In this document: one piece after another, positions 1 through 11,655 of the stretch | Position numbering within the stretch: the stretch's first letter is position 1 | Layout: every line of letters starts with the position of its first letter | Source: Ipomoea triloba | Taxonomy: Eukaryota > Streptophyta > Magnoliopsida > Solanales > Convolvulaceae | Length of the DNA stretch: 64,000 nt | Reading direction: 5' to 3' | Assembly (NCBI RefSeq): GCF_003576645.1 | Contig: NC_044919.1 | Coordinates: 13,899,685 to 13,963,684 of the forward strand | Position numbers and translations under genes: made by a program | Notes under the pieces: model-generated | What the model was told of the DNA's origin: nothing | What the model saw: the letters and a program-made list of their open reading frames with translations, nothing else | The model's database searches: none

Positions 1-353
1 TTGTAATAAACGTCAATTAGTGAATACTTAAGGCTCTGTTTGTGAAAGTAACGAGCTTTTCATTTTCATTAGCATATAAATCGTTTAGTTTGGTTTCGGC
101 AAGTGTTGATCTTATCCTGGGCAAACAAAAAAGAATGATGACGAAGACCTAGATCTTTGATGAAGCTTTAAGCTCCCTGAAGGAACATAGCATCCTAGTT
201 ATGAAACAGTCTATGATTCAAGTTTTCTATAGCATAGTTAGAAAAGTTGTTTCTATGTCTGACTGTAAGGAATGATTTACCATTTCATTGATCGTTGATG
301 TAAACGTTTTATGTTATGAATTAATGGAATAGCTACGTTTACCTTCAAAAAAA
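1..353. other. intergenic, no gene seen
   Basis: AT-rich sequence with no coding potential, no splice-like structure and no recognisable repeat end that I can see. Copies of the 'ggctctgttt' MITE motif begin near 32 and 354. Confidence 0.5.
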
Positions 354-954
354 GGCTCTGTTTGTTGACAATGATTATTTAAAAGCTTATAACTTATTTT
401 AAGATACTAATAACAGTAATAAGCTATAATTTCTGTTTGGTAATATTCCCAAAATAAACTAGCTTAAAATAAGAGCGTAAGTAGTGTTTCAAAATAAGCT
501 AGTAGTTTCTTAACTTTTTGTTTTCATCTTTATGAGTTAATTCCATTTTTGGTCCTAAATTTATAGATGACGGTCCACTTTTAGTCTTTTTTTTTCAAAA
601 CATCCACTTTTAGTCATAGTATTATTGTTGCATGACCATTTTTGGTCCTCTGTCAAGAAAATCACTGAAACTTCGTTAAATAGAATGACATTTTGATCTT
701 TTTTATATAAAGTAGGTTAACCCACTATATTTTTTATGTTTATTTTTTGAAAAAAAAATCAAAATTGAAGACTGAAATACTCTTATATTTGACGAAATTT
801 AAACAATTTTGTTGATGGAGGACCAAAAATGGTCATGCCACAATAATACTAGGATCAAAAGTGGATGTTTTGAAAAAAAAAAAAGACTAAAAGTAGACTA
901 CCACTTATAAATCTAGGAACAAAAATGGAATTAACTCCATCTTTATTAAATAAA
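354..954. repeat. 'ggctctgtttg' MITE copy, interrupted by a MULE-type MITE
   Basis: The sequence from 354 (ggctctgtttgttgac, then repeated 'ataagct' words) matches the MITE family that is abundant at 57862-60640. The copy is split by the foldback element at 534-937 and cut at 954, where a Helitron 3' end begins. Noncoding; the family was recognised only by internal comparison. Confidence 0.55.
534..937. mobile_element. MULE-type foldback MITE with 9-bp TSD
   Basis: The ends are long inverted repeats: gagttaattccatttttgg on the left, its reverse complement ending at 937 on the right. Further matched words ('catccacttttagtcat', 'aaaatggtcatg') run inwards. The 9-bp direct repeat catctttat flanks it exactly (525-533 and 938-946), as expected for Mutator-like elements. 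It is 404 bp and has no coding capacity. Confidence 0.85.
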
Positions 955-1068
955 CTAGTATTTTACCCGTGCGATGCACGACAACAATTATGATATGATG
1001 AATTAAGGGAGAAATTTACAAAATGGAAAATCATTGTAAAATTGTATGAATGAAACTATGATGAAATA

Positions 1069-1748
1069 TTATAATAACATTTTACAAATTTTGGAAAACC
1101 TGTTTGTACACAATGTTTGTTGTGGAATTACTTTGGTGTTCTCCTTATCACAAATCAAAATCTTCAATCCATTTGGGTTGGTGACTCTTGAAGCAGCAAC
1201 ATATAATTGTTTATGACTAAATACTAGTCTTTTAAAAAAAAAGCCTACGTGAGAAAGTGATTGACCTTGACTCTTGTTAATCGTCATTGCATAAGAGACG
1301 ATTAGAGAGAATTGTCTTCTTTAAAATTTAAAAGGCAGTCTCAAATCTGAATTGGGTTGGTGACTCTTGAAGTAGCAATATATAATTGTTTATGACTAAA
1401 TACTAGTCTTTTAAAAAAGAAGCCTACGTGAGAAAGTGATTGACCTTGACTCTTGTTAATCGTCATTGCATAAGAGATGAATAGAGAGAATTGTCTTCTT
1501 TGAAATTTAAAAGGCAGTCTCAAATCTGAAGCATTTAATGACATTCTTGGAATCAAGATTTTATGACCTACACTACTTCCAAATAATACATTTGTTTCTA
1601 AAACGTGATTTCCAAGTTTAGTAATAACAATCCTTGTCCCATTACACAAACCAACTGAGTGGTCAATATTTCTCAAGAGCATAACTGGAGTACCTACTTT
1701 CAGCCTGAGTTCATGATTAGGCACGCCAGAACACTTGATCGCATTCAA
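1069..1748 (-). pseudogene. Helitron PIF1-like helicase C-terminal fragments
   Basis: Two minus-strand fragments encode the C-terminal part of a plant Helitron helicase. The longer (1341-1748) shows 'VGTPVMLLRNID', 'NGTR' and 'AMTINKSQGQSLSHVG', the late superfamily-1 helicase motifs of PIF1/Helitron proteins. The second (1069-1287) repeats the 'MTINKSQGQSLSHVG' part and runs on through 'LYVAASRVTNPNGLKIL' to a C-terminal tail. The repetition comes from a local tandem duplication. The N-terminal Rep domain and most of the helicase are absent, so this is a dead remnant. Confidence 0.85.
1173..1530. repeat. 179-bp tandem duplication in the helicase remnant
   Basis: The segment starting 'ttgggttggtgactcttga' at 1173 repeats at 1352 and both copies end at 'caaatctgaa' (1350 and 1530). 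The copies differ by only a few substitutions, so the duplication came after the helicase decayed. Confidence 0.85.
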
Positions 1749-1765
1749 AAATTCGATTGGAATTT

Positions 1766-2935
1766 TTTTTAAATATTATCATGAAAGGAATTTAATATTT
1801 TTTTGGAATACTATAGTATACATCATATAGTAATTTGATTGTTTGAATTTTTTTGAATATATATTATCATTAGAAGAATTTAATTGCATACATTAACATA
1901 ATATAGTAATATTTTTTAATATTATAATATACATCATATAGTAATTTGATTGTCGAAATTTTTATTTTTTTGAATATTATAATGAGAGAAATTTAATTAC
2001 GTACATTAACATAATATAGTAATATTTTTTTTAATACTATAATATACATCATATAGTAATTTGATTGTTGAAATTTTTTTTTTTGAATATTATCACGAGA
2101 GGAATTTAATTACCTACACTAACATAATATAGTAATATTTTTTTAGTACTATAATATACATCATATAGTAATTTGATTGTTGGAACTTTTATTTTTTTTA
2201 ATATTATTATGAGAGGAATTTAATTAAGTACATTAATTTAACATAATATAGTAATATTTTTTTAATACTATAATATAAATGATATAGTAATTTGATTGTT
2301 GGATTTTTTTTTAATATTATCATGAGAGGAATTTAATTACGTACATTAATATAATATAGTAATATTTTTTTTGAATACTATAATATATACATCATATAGT
2401 AATTTTATTGTTAGAATTTTACGTATATTAAAATAGTATAGTAATATTTTTTTAATACTATAATATACACCATATAGTAATTTGATTGTTGGAATTTTTT
2501 TTTAATATTATCATGAGAGGAACTTAATTACGTACATTAACATAATATAGTAATATTTTTTTAATACTATAATATACATCATATAGTAATTTTATTGTTG
2601 GAATTTTTTTTTGAATATTATCATGAGAAGAATTTAATTACGAGCAGTAACATAATATAGTAATATTTTTTAATACTATAATATACATCATATAGTAATT
2701 TGATTGTTGGAATTTTTATTTTTTTGAATATTATCATGAGAGGAATTTAATTACGTACATTAACATAATATAGTAATATTTTTTTAATACTATAATATAC
2801 ATCATATAGTAATTTGATTGTTGAATTTTTTTTGACTATTATCATGAGAGGAATTTAATTACGTACATTAACATAATATAATTTTTTTTTGAATATACTA
2901 TGATATACATCATATAGTAATTTGATTGTTAATAT
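1766..2935. repeat. AT-rich tandem array, about 110 bp x 11
   Basis: The word 'catatagtaatttgattgtt' or a close variant recurs at about 1823, 1933, 2048, 2160, 2280, 2391, 2470, 2579, 2687, 2801 and 2909. Spacing is 108-120 bp, with one unit of about 79 bp. Each unit also carries 'gagaggaatttaattacgta' and 'cataatatagtaatattttt'. Copies have diverged; no coding capacity. Confidence 0.85.
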
Positions 2936-3161
2936 ATGTACATAAATAAGAAATCCATACAAGAATGGAATTGAATAAAGTATTTCATTAATTTCCGTGT
3001 ATAATAAGGAATGAAATTATATTTTGAATATTTTTGTCAATTTTATCCATAAATAAAGAATGATAAGGAATGCTAGAATTTGGAATTATTATATAATATC
3101 AGATTGACCGATTTCAAATTTTTTGAATTAAAATGAGCGGAAAAGTTAGCACTTCTGTTTT

Positions 3162-3200
<39 letters not shown>

Positions 3201-3645
3201 AAAACATAATAAGTCTCAATCAAGGTTATATTCTTGATTTATGCCCCTCTTTTTGGATGCTAATAAATGTGTACATTTTACTTTAAATGTTGTACACTTC
3301 AATGTTATTAGACAAAATTGTCCCTACTACATTCTTGTTATACAAAACTACCACTACACCGTTATAACACCGTTAGTTTTAACTCCATCATTATTACCCT
3401 ACACCTATATCTATCATATCTTTTTCCTATTATTTAATTGTCATTTTATTTAAATTATTAATTTCTATTTAATGGTTGATTATATTTTAATTAAATTTCT
3501 ATGAATGGTAAATCATATATGTGTGTATGAAATACATATATTATTTGTGTATATATAATTTGAATTATACATTTTAATTATTTTTATTTATTAATATTTT
3601 AATATTGGGCATAAATTTTCGCGCATCGCGCGTACAAAATACTAG
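2936..3645 (+). mobile_element. AT-rich DNA ending in a Helitron 3' terminus
   Basis: The last part reads tcgcgcatcgcgcg, an 11-bp spacer and CTAG at 3642-3645, followed by T: a hairpin plus CTRR typical of a Helitron 3' end. The 5' terminus was not identified, so the left limit is arbitrary. An (AT)n run lies at about 3167-3197. Short open frames here look like chance. Confidence 0.5.
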
Positions 3646-3719
3646 TATACATATATATATATATATATACACACACACGAATTGGACTAGACTTTTAAAG
3701 TATTTAAAAGTCTTTAAAA

Positions 3720-3784
3720 GTTTCATTCGGATGAATCGGACCTGCTTTTGTGCTCCGTCGAATAATCCGACCGTCTCTGTTCAG
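3720..3784 (+). promoter_or_regulatory. conserved noncoding first exon, F-box copy 1
   Basis: The words 'tgctccgtcgaa' and 'tccgaccgtctc' followed by 'ttcag|gtattt' are kept upstream of all three F-box genes (also about 16200-16250 and 25140-25198), although their surroundings differ. The block ends at a good splice donor (GT at 3785). An acceptor (ttattag) lies 2 bp before the ATG at 4667. I infer a 5'UTR exon with an 880-bp intron here. The transcription start is not visible. Confidence 0.6.
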
Positions 3785-4208
3785 GTATTTCTACCATTAT
3801 TTGTATTTAGTAGCGCTAATACTTCCAAACAAGATAAACTTGTTTTTATTTTATTTGATTCAGTTTTCAGTTACTACAAATTTTCAGTTTTTTTTACTTT
3901 AGCTTCAGTTTGATTTTCCTGACATTTAAGACCTATGTTTTTTTCTCTTCCATTGCATTGTCTTTGAGCCTAAAATTCAAGAGAAACACTCTAACCCTGA
4001 GAGGTTGGCCCTGCTATTAACTAACACTTTAACCAGATTCTATTTCTTAATTTTCTACCATGTACAAATGTAGAAGGGAGAAGGTAGTGATATTGTAGTA
4101 TTCAACCATGTTTCTTTTTTTTTTTTTTATATATATGCTTCAAGCTGGGGTTTTCATGTATTGATTGGATAGTTTGCAAATATAAGTGTCACTGTCATTA
4201 TTATATTG

Positions 4209-4534
4209 CCCATTTTGATAAAATAATTAGCCTATCACCCAATTCTGGTTTGTTTTATCACTATGAGCTGTTTGACTTGGTTAAATAACCAAGTTGGTAT
4301 TTCATTAATTAGCTTTTTGTAATAGCTTATAGTTCCAAAACGCTAAAGTTTAAAAAGCTACTCAAAGTAGCTATTTCAATAAGTTTTTTGAGAAAAAATC
4401 ATTTTGTATGTAATCAGCTAATAGCTATTTATCAAACATCTTTCTACAATCAGCTAATACTATCAACTAGTCAAACTAATTAATTCAGCCAGCTAACATC
4501 TATCAGCTTACAACTATTTACAAACACCCCATTC
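4209..4534. mobile_element. MITE-like insertion in the 5'UTR intron of F-box copy 1
   Basis: Comparison with copy 3 shows about 330 bp of extra DNA between 'cattattatatt' and 'tcaaatg'. The insert is rich in 'agctaat' words and ends near 'caaacaccccattc', like the foldback elements of 57-60 kb. Exact ends and TSD are uncertain. Confidence 0.6.
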
Positions 4535-4666
4535 TCAAATGATTAACTTTTCAAGATTAGAAGGTATACCCACATTTAGAGATGGGAATTTGGGTGATGA
4601 AAAGGAAACTGTAAACTATTTTTTTACAATTGGATTTTCTAATGTTGGTTTCTCTTTTTATTAGAA

Positions 4667-6102
4667 ATGGAAATCTCAAGAAATAACAAACAGAGGACCA
4701 TGGAAGATGTATTTAATAAATTGCCAACGGATGTTTTAAATTGCATCCTAGATCATTTGCCTGTTCGAGATGCAGCAAGAACAAGTATTTTGTCTAGAAA
4801 ATGGAGATACATATGGGCTGGTCACCCGAATCTTGTACTCAATCCCAAGAATATAGTCACTAGCTCCAAGAATGATTTTGTTGGCATAGTCAATGACATT
4901 CTCTTACAGCACACCGGACCAATTCTAACTTTTGGTGTCGATATTTCACTTGTGGACATGACTCGGTACCCAAATATTGATCTATGGATACTATACCTGT
5001 CAAGAAATGGATTGAGGGACCTCACAGTGGAGAATTCCAGTCCTGATCTCTATGCACTTCCCTCTTATGTATTCTTGTGTCAAGAACTTACGGTTCTGGA
5101 TCTGTCTAACTGTATCTTCAAACAACCATGTGGTACTATAAGAAGCTTTCAAAATCTTAAGCAGCTGTATTTGACTCAAGTTGCTTTCAAGCCAGAGGTT
5201 TCTGCTTCTATTTTTACTGCCTCAAAGCTATGGTATTTGGGCTTAACTAAGTGCACCGGTATAGATCACTTGAACTTTGAAGGTTGTTCAAAATCACTTT
5301 TGTACTTGGTACTTCGTATGAATCATGGGGTTAAACTGGGTTGTTTTATGCATTGCAAAAGAATAACCTCTGCATATCTAGGATTGCCAATGGAAGTTGA
5401 ATCTCTTCACCGTAATGAAAGGATCAATTTAACAAGCCTTTTTGAGCACTGGACTCAAATTTCAAAGCTTACTTTGGATGGACACCATCTCAAGGTGCAT
5501 TTCCTTTAAAGATATATTCTCCGTGTTTATTTCCCAAATGATATATTTTGGTTGTGTTTTAATTTTTCTCTGGTGCAAAGCTTTTGGCTGCAGGTTCGGT
5601 TACGAGTGCTCTTCCAGTTAAAGTTAATAGCTTAAGGGAACTTATATTGTTTGGAATTAACTTTACCGATCTGGAACAAATCTCTTGCATTCTTTGCTTG
5701 CTTCATAGCTCTCCTGGGGTGCATAGCCCTCAAATTTGGGCGGCAAAGGTGGGAAAATGATCCTCCATTTCCATTTATTTCTTCCGGTTTTGGTTTGAAC
5801 TTATTTCAATTTTTGTGTTATAGATCCCTTCAGTGACTGCAAGCGACAACCTTGCTTTACAGTATTTGCAAGAACATAGCGGTATGAGCGAAGATATTAA
5901 CAGTTTGCAGACATTGATGATCAAATTTTTCCAGGGGTCAAGAGTTGAAATTCTTTTTGTGAAGCTTATACTTTCATGCTGCTCATCACTAGAAAGGATC
6001 ACTTTTGTGGATAATAAAGTATTGCCCTCGGAGGTCTCAAATATTTTGAAAGAGTTGTTGTTGTTCCCTCGAGCTTCAAGGAAAGCGCAAATTGTGTTCT
6101 GA
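4667..6102 (+). CDS. F-box/LRR (FBD-like) protein, copy 1, three coding exons
   Basis: Likely substrate receptor of an SCF ubiquitin ligase, of the plant At1g13570-like family; substrate unknown. Inferred exons: 4667-5494, 5581-5748 and 5824-6102, all in phase 0, giving 424 aa, close to the usual family length of about 420. Donors are 'aag|gtgcat' and 'aag|gtggga'; acceptors are 'gcaaag|ctt' and 'ttatag|atc'. The F-box is at about residues 18-55 (LPTDVLNCILDHLPVRD, then KWRYIW). Leucine-rich repeats follow (LTVLDLSNCIF, LKQLYLTQVAF). The C-terminus has the FBD-like ending 'ILKELLLFPRASRKAQ'. The first intron is 86 bp and contains a stop, unlike copies 2 and 3. The start was chosen because it follows a conserved acceptor and aligns with the paralogues. 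No disabling change seen. Confidence 0.85.
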
Positions 6103-6440
6103 ACCTGTGACTAAAATCTGGTTAATGTTTTTGGTTTCTCAATTTGAAATGTAGTCTCAATGAGCTGTTGAGACATCTTATGATTTGATCAAGTTTTTGT
6201 CTTGCCTTCTCACCACAGCTTTTTGAGGTTTGGTTTGAATAGTTTCTCCAAAGCCAACTGCACTAGAATGTAGTAAGTGATATTTCTTGGCGTAATACTT
6301 TAACCGCATGTTTGGTTTAGGGAACAACATTTCCTATTCTATCCCTTATCGATTGCAATCATAGTGAAATAGCATTCCTATTTTATTCTTTATCTATTAA
6401 AATGGAATTGAAATTTCATGAAAAATAAATCCAGAAAAAT
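6103..6440. other. 3' flank of F-box copy 1
   Basis: Begins with 'gtgactaaaat', shared with the other F-box copies and probably 3'UTR. The rest is AT-rich; around 6310-6420 'gtttggttta' words suggest a decayed MITE. No gene. Confidence 0.5.
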
Positions 6441-8957
6441 GAATTATTTGCACTTTTAATCCCACAACTATAGTATCACTTGCAGAATTGGTCCACGACT
6501 TTTAAACTTTATAATTTTAGTTCACGACTATTTTTTTGTTGCAAAAATGGACCTTTCGGCTTCTTTTCAGGTAACTACTAGCCGGAAAGCAAAATTCGGC
6601 GGATTTTCCGGCAATTTTTTGCTAGAAAAAAGTCCGGCTGATTTTTCGTCAATTTCTCGCAAAAAAATTTCTCTTTCAAGTAGGATTAAAATAGGCATTT
6701 CTAAAAAACAAATTTTTAACTTAATTCATTCCTAAAAACATATGTTGCCAATTTAATTTTTTTATTTTAGTAAACTAATTAAAGTTAAAACTAATTTATT
6801 TTTAAAAACTTACGTAGCCGATTTAGTCTTAGTAAAATTAAGTACAAATTCAAAATTATTAGTACAAATTCAAGATCAACAAATATAATATTATTAAGAT
6901 TAAATTTAAACTAAAAACTAAAAATAAATTTGAATAATATTAATTATTCGTACGGAAATTTGTGGTTGCAAATGTTACTACTGGGCAAAATTATTCAAAA
7001 TTGGGTACAATATGTATCCAATTTGCTACATATGTTTACCAAAAAAAAATTATTTTGTTTTAGTTTACCAAAATCAAAATAATTAAATTGGCTACATATG
7101 TTTTTAGAAATGAATTAATTTTAACTTTAATAAGTTTTTTTATAAATGTCCATTTTAATCCTACTTCAAAGGGGAATTTTTTTTTTCCGGCAAAAAAATG
7201 CCAGAAAATCTGCCGGTTTTTGTTTTCCGGCAAGTAGTTGACTGAAAAGCTGTTGAAACTTGAAAGAACCATTTTTGCAACAAAAGCAATAGTCGTGGAC
7301 CAAAATTGCAAAATTCGAAAGTTGTGGACCAATTCTGCAAGTGCCACTATAGTCGTGGGACTATGATAAGTGCTCATTCGTCTATATTTTTCTCCCTTTC
7401 ACTAAGTCATTTTGTTTATATGTCATTCCAATTTTCATGAGAATTAGTGCTTATTTGTTGTTATTTTGCAAGGATTTTAGTTTGGAAAGCATTGGAAGCA
7501 AAGATGATGATTTTCATGCATTTTGGATGCATTTGGAGTCAATGGGAGTCAAGGAGAAGTTATGGATATGGATGCAACACTTCCAAGGGAGCCTAAGACT
7601 TGTATTTGCAATGGTATTGGTCATTTGGGCAAACTAAAACAAAAGAGAAGCAAAAGATCAAGGTGTTGAAATTTCTGCACGTCGACATCTTAGTAATTGG
7701 ATCATATCTCAGCCTAGGAATGTCTAAATTATGTGATCTTTGGACCATTGGAAAGAATACTTCAAGGGATAAAACTTTGCTAGAAATACAACGTTCGTAA
7801 TTCTGAACGGAAAATGGTGAAAAACAGCCTAGAAGTCAAAGCAGCTGCACAGAGTTCGAAAATGCAATTTCTGGAGAGCTGGCATACGGCCTCCCATACG
7901 GCCGTATGCATGGCCGTTTGTTTTAGGCCGAATTACAGTGAAAAAAATGCTGTTTTTGAAGAGGAGTCATATGGCCACACAAACGACCGTTTACCAGGCC
8001 GTTTGGGACCTGCTCTACTCACTATTTAAGCTCGTTTTGAGCATTTTGAACACGGTTTTGACCCATGGTTGAACCCTAAACACTCCCATTCACTCCCTTT
8101 CATATTTTTAGGTTAGATTAGGCTTAGATCTATGTATTTTAACACTTTTGGAGCTTGTAATCTTGGATTTGAAGCTTGGATTTCAAGATTCTTCATCCCA
8201 TTTCAATAGAGAAGTTTTCTTTCCTTTATCGCTTTTCTTTTGCAAGATTTATGTTTATTACTTGTGTTTTTGTGTTCTTTATGCTATTTAATCATGAGTA
8301 GTTAGTTTATGGGCTTGAGTTAGGGTTGTATTATCTATTTTGATGCTTAAGTTTTGATTATTGTGTAAAAGGGGAAGAAACCCACCTAGGGTTCTTGAGT
8401 TTGAATTGGATTTATTTCTATCTCTCAATAGTTAATGGCCAATGATTATTGCTTGTCTTTGGAAAGTCTTTCATTTCAATGGAAGTTGGATGGAAGACTT
8501 AAGCCAATCCAATCTCAAACCCATTTTCTCTTCTATGGAAATAGGGGTAGAATTGGGGCAAAATAGCTTTTGTTCTTTAAGAACTTAGGTTGGTACATCA
8601 TGGAAATGGGGCAACCTTTGTTCTAATCCTTGTGAAAACTTGGATTCCTTTGTGCTAGCCTTGAGAACCTAGGGTTAATGTTCTTCCCCCAAACTTAAGT
8701 GTTAAAGCATCTAGATGGTAATGCCCCTAACTTGAGTCTTATTTCTTTATTTTGCACTCATCTATTGTTTATATGTGTTTGTTCTACCTCATTGTCGTTT
8801 GTTTAGCTTCTTGTTGATTTCCTTGTACTAGTGCCTAGTTTTGTGATTGCATATTGCGTGCCATAACCCCCAATCCTCAGCGGAACGACTTTTCACACCC
8901 GTACACTCACCATCACTCATTTTTGCTACACATCAGACTAAAAGTGCAAAAAATTCT
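6441..8957. mobile_element. long-inverted-repeat foldback element, split by a solo LTR
   Basis: The left end (gaattatttgcactttta, then 'cagaattggtccacgac') is mirrored at the right (gtggaccaattctgcaag, then 'actaaaagtgcaaaaaattc' ending at 8957). Further inward, 'ttccggcaa' words and the 'acatatgt' blocks are also inverted, so each arm spans several hundred bases. Removing the solo LTR at 7364-8935 and one TSD copy restores a continuous right arm. No transposase reading frame; noncoding MULE or foldback type is likely. Confidence 0.75.
7364..8935 (+). mobile_element. solo LTR, 1572 bp, TSD GACTA
   Basis: Starts TGATAAGTGC and ends GCTACACATCA. It is flanked by GACTA at 7359-7363 and 8936-8940, a 5-bp target duplication typical of LTR retrotransposons. 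A TATA-like box (ctatttaag) lies near 8022, preceded by palindromic 'acggccgt' words at 7880-8010. No internal domain remains, so it is the product of recombination between LTRs. It resembles the solo LTR at 48887 in its terminal 'TGATAAG', its 'atcatgagtag' word and its layout. Ty3/gypsy affiliation is inferred. Confidence 0.85.
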
Positions 8958-9287
8958 TGTTTGCTTGGTGAAAAAGAAATTACTGGGAATATAAATTCAA
9001 TTGTTTGGTTGGATTTGAAATAATGAGTATAAAGATAATTATACCCCTACACAATAATAATACTGGTAATTAAAAAAAAAGTTGGTAAGGGCATTAATTG
9101 TCCTAATTGCTTTTCATGAAAAATAAAATACCTGGTGGTAAAGGAAAATGTTTTCTTCATTCTTGAAAAAAATGTTTTCCAATGAAAAATGTTTCCAATC
9201 CAACCAAACAAAAGAAAATCTATTTCCTCAAACTAAAGGAAAACGTTTTCCATCCAGTTTTCCATCCAACCAAACACCTCCTTAAGG
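8958..9287. repeat. MITE-like foldback related to 61382-61830
   Basis: Contains 'ggtgaaaaagaaattactg' and 'tgtttggttggatttg' at the left and 'ccaaccaaacacctcc' at the right. The same words occur in the element at 61382-61830. Noncoding. Its left limit merges with the foldback arm. Confidence 0.5.
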
Positions 9288-9299
9288 CTTTATATCTTG

Positions 9300-9440
9300 G
9301 TGCACATAATTGTGGAGAAAGATAGCCATAAGTTGGGGATGTGGTTGAGTAGAAGAGACTCATTCATCCTTAACGAAACGTCAAGGGTTTGATTCTTGAC
9401 TTTGGGTATAGATCAACTTTTTGAACCTTGACTTTGGCTT
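9300..9440 (+). repeat. possible tRNA-derived SINE fragment
   Basis: 'gatgtggttgagtag' resembles a pol III A box and 'caagggtttgattcttg' a B box about 55 bp later. No poly(A) tail or TSD was identified, so this is tentative. Confidence 0.3.
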
Positions 9441-11460
9441 TCTATACATGTATAAAAAACTATTATATTTTAACTAAATCGACATATGCCCTTAACATGT
9501 TAGACTCTAGATCCCCGAAGTCTCTAAGCCAGACCCCCTCCCCCCAATCAAACTTGTACCCCACACCTTCATGCGGCTTTAACGACCTCGCAAGTTGTGG
9601 GGATTGGGTTTGCATGGTTTATGTCATGTGTGGTCTCTAGGGGGAAACACACTACACTGCCTATACTAGAATTTGTCGATGACATTAGATGTCTTATCCT
9701 CCAAAATTTCTACATGTGCTATTACTTTTTCCTCGGGCATGTTCACCCTTGGGTTCTGTTTAATCACAAGCAATACAAACCTACCCGAATCGCCATGAAT
9801 TTTTTAGTTCCCAAGCTTAAGATTTTTTGACCTGCATCCTTGACCATCTACCTTTGGCTCCACCTCTTCCCTTAACCTTTGCTTCCACCCTACTTCCCCA
9901 GGATGTGTAGCATCTTGACTAACCCCTTATGCCCTTCACTTTTTTTTTTCTTCAGGTGATGGTTAGTTGGTATCATTTAGAGCTTTTTCCCTTTGCTTCT
10001 AGACCTCACAAATAGCAACTTAGGTGATTTCCAAATATTTGCTGCCATCTCACCTCCTCAAAATGCGGGTGTCCTAGCTTTCATTTTTATGCTATCACCT
10101 TTTTCTTCTTTTTAAAAAATAAATAAAATTGGGCACTCAGTAGCTAGTACCATTTTTGCCCATGCCAAGCAACAACTTGGGTGCTATTTTGAACCCTCAT
10201 TACCAGCTTCTTTCTTTCGAACACGACCCATCCTGGTCCCCCCACCCCCTAATATGAATTCACTTTATCTTCTTCAAGTGTTGGGTAGCAAGTACCCTTT
10301 TGCCCCACACCAGGTAGCAATGTAGGTGATCGATTCTTCGAACCTTTATTTCTACCTCACTTTCCCATGTCGTGTGGTGTCTTAGCTCTACTCCTTATGC
10401 CTTCACTTTTTGGGTTGGGTAGTTAGCACCTTTTAGGCATTTCCTTTTACTTATATGCCTCTTAGATAGAAACTCAAGCAATGTTTCAATCCATTACTGC
10501 CACCTCGCATCTAGAGGGTGTACAACATTCGAGCTAACCCCTCTTCCCTTTGGATTACAGAATTTCATATAGAGGTGATACATGGATATGGGGGGACTCG
10601 AAATTTGTCAAATGCTATTGACCCAAGATGATGTCATGTTTAATGGCCAACTTAGCTACCACCAACTCTATAGTCATCCTTTAAACAACTTGGCTTAGTC
10701 TCAACTCAACTAGTATAGTGATCAAATATTTTACTTCGATGTATCGCCTGTGAACACTAGTTATGGGGTTCAAACAGGTTGCAGTTGGTTATATGAAAGT
10801 TTTAACTTTAAAAGCATGCCATGATACATCACATTCACCCTACTACTAGTATCCCCTAGTACCTTTTGGATAATAGTGTTGTTGATGTCCATTGAGATAA
10901 CTAAGACATCTTGATAAGCAACCCCTATTGTGGTCAAATCTTTGTTAGTAAATACAATGGACTCTATTTGATGTTTTATCTGATTGGTTAGGTCACCCAT
11001 AAACCCCACATAGATTCCATCTCTGTTTGCCTTTTCTATGAGGTTTCACCCACCAATGAGTACATTGAACATTGACTTTTTGTTTTTTGTTTTTCAATCG
11101 AGCCCTAGGCTTGTCTATCATTCATTCATTCCCCTCCCAAACTCCAAACATTCATATCTACCACCTTGTCCAAATCTATGAAATCTTTGAGCCCCCTTAA
11201 TTAAACAAGAGCTCGATTCCCTTTTCAACGCTTAACACTCATCACTATCATGCTCATACCACTGGTGGAATTAGTAATGCTTTGACTTGTCAATACTTGA
11301 GGGTTCCCTAATTGGTGGGTGGGATAACCTCGCCATATTGCATTCTTCAATGTAGGCCAAGGTCTCACACAGTTGTATTGTCAAAGGTGTTAATGGTATT
11401 TGTGAGATTAACCTTGGGGGGATACCTAGCTACTTGGATTAAGGGGCTTGCCCCTTTTGG
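9441..11460 (-). pseudogene. decayed Ty3/gypsy region with protease remnant
   Basis: Most of this stretch is pyrimidine-rich on the plus strand with loose repeats of 'ccccttatgcccttcac'. The only recognisable coding piece is 10770-11009 on the minus strand (79 aa). 'IVFTNKDL', 'DVLVISMDI' and 'LGDTSSRVNVMY' resemble the gag-protease part of plant gypsy polyproteins, where the usual motif is like 'FTDEDL...LVDGGSSADILY'. The catalytic 'DGGSS' is changed. Upstream minus-strand sequence to about 11090 could continue the same protein ('HRKGKQR'). Non-functional. Confidence 0.5.
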
Positions 11461-11655
11461 TGATTGAAGAGAGAAGTGTACAGGAAGGGAAAGCTGAACT
11501 GTATTATTTCATATTATGAACAACCACTTGAGAGCGGGAAGAACACAGTGTATATATACATGCAAGATGGTACCCAAGAACGGTTATAACAACCAGAAAG
11601 AGGGTAAATACTATTCTATCCTTTCACTAAAATATCCATCCTCTATTACCCTCCC
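11461..11655 (-). other. probable copia 3' LTR remnant
   Basis: On the minus strand, the RNase H remnant is followed by a purine-rich run (agcttaggggaggg) like a polypurine tract. After it comes sequence with a TATA-like 'gtatatatac' (11549-11558). No second LTR is available for comparison, so the limits are uncertain. Confidence 0.4.

Larger units (their letters stand above)
955..1748 (-). mobile_element. Helitron, 3' part (minus strand)
   Basis: Read on the minus strand, the element ends with a GC hairpin (cgtgcatcgcacgg) followed by about ten bases and CTAG (955-958), with T as the next base. That is the classic Helitron 3' terminus. Helicase remnants at 1069-1748 lie upstream in the matching orientation. 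The 5' end was not located; the AT-rich array at 1766-2935 may lie inside the element. Confidence 0.7.

Noticed and set aside
5651..5836. Short frame between F-box copy 1 exons
   Set aside because: It is a different frame overlapping exon 2 and the intron; the phase-0 exon at 5581-5748 continues the family protein.
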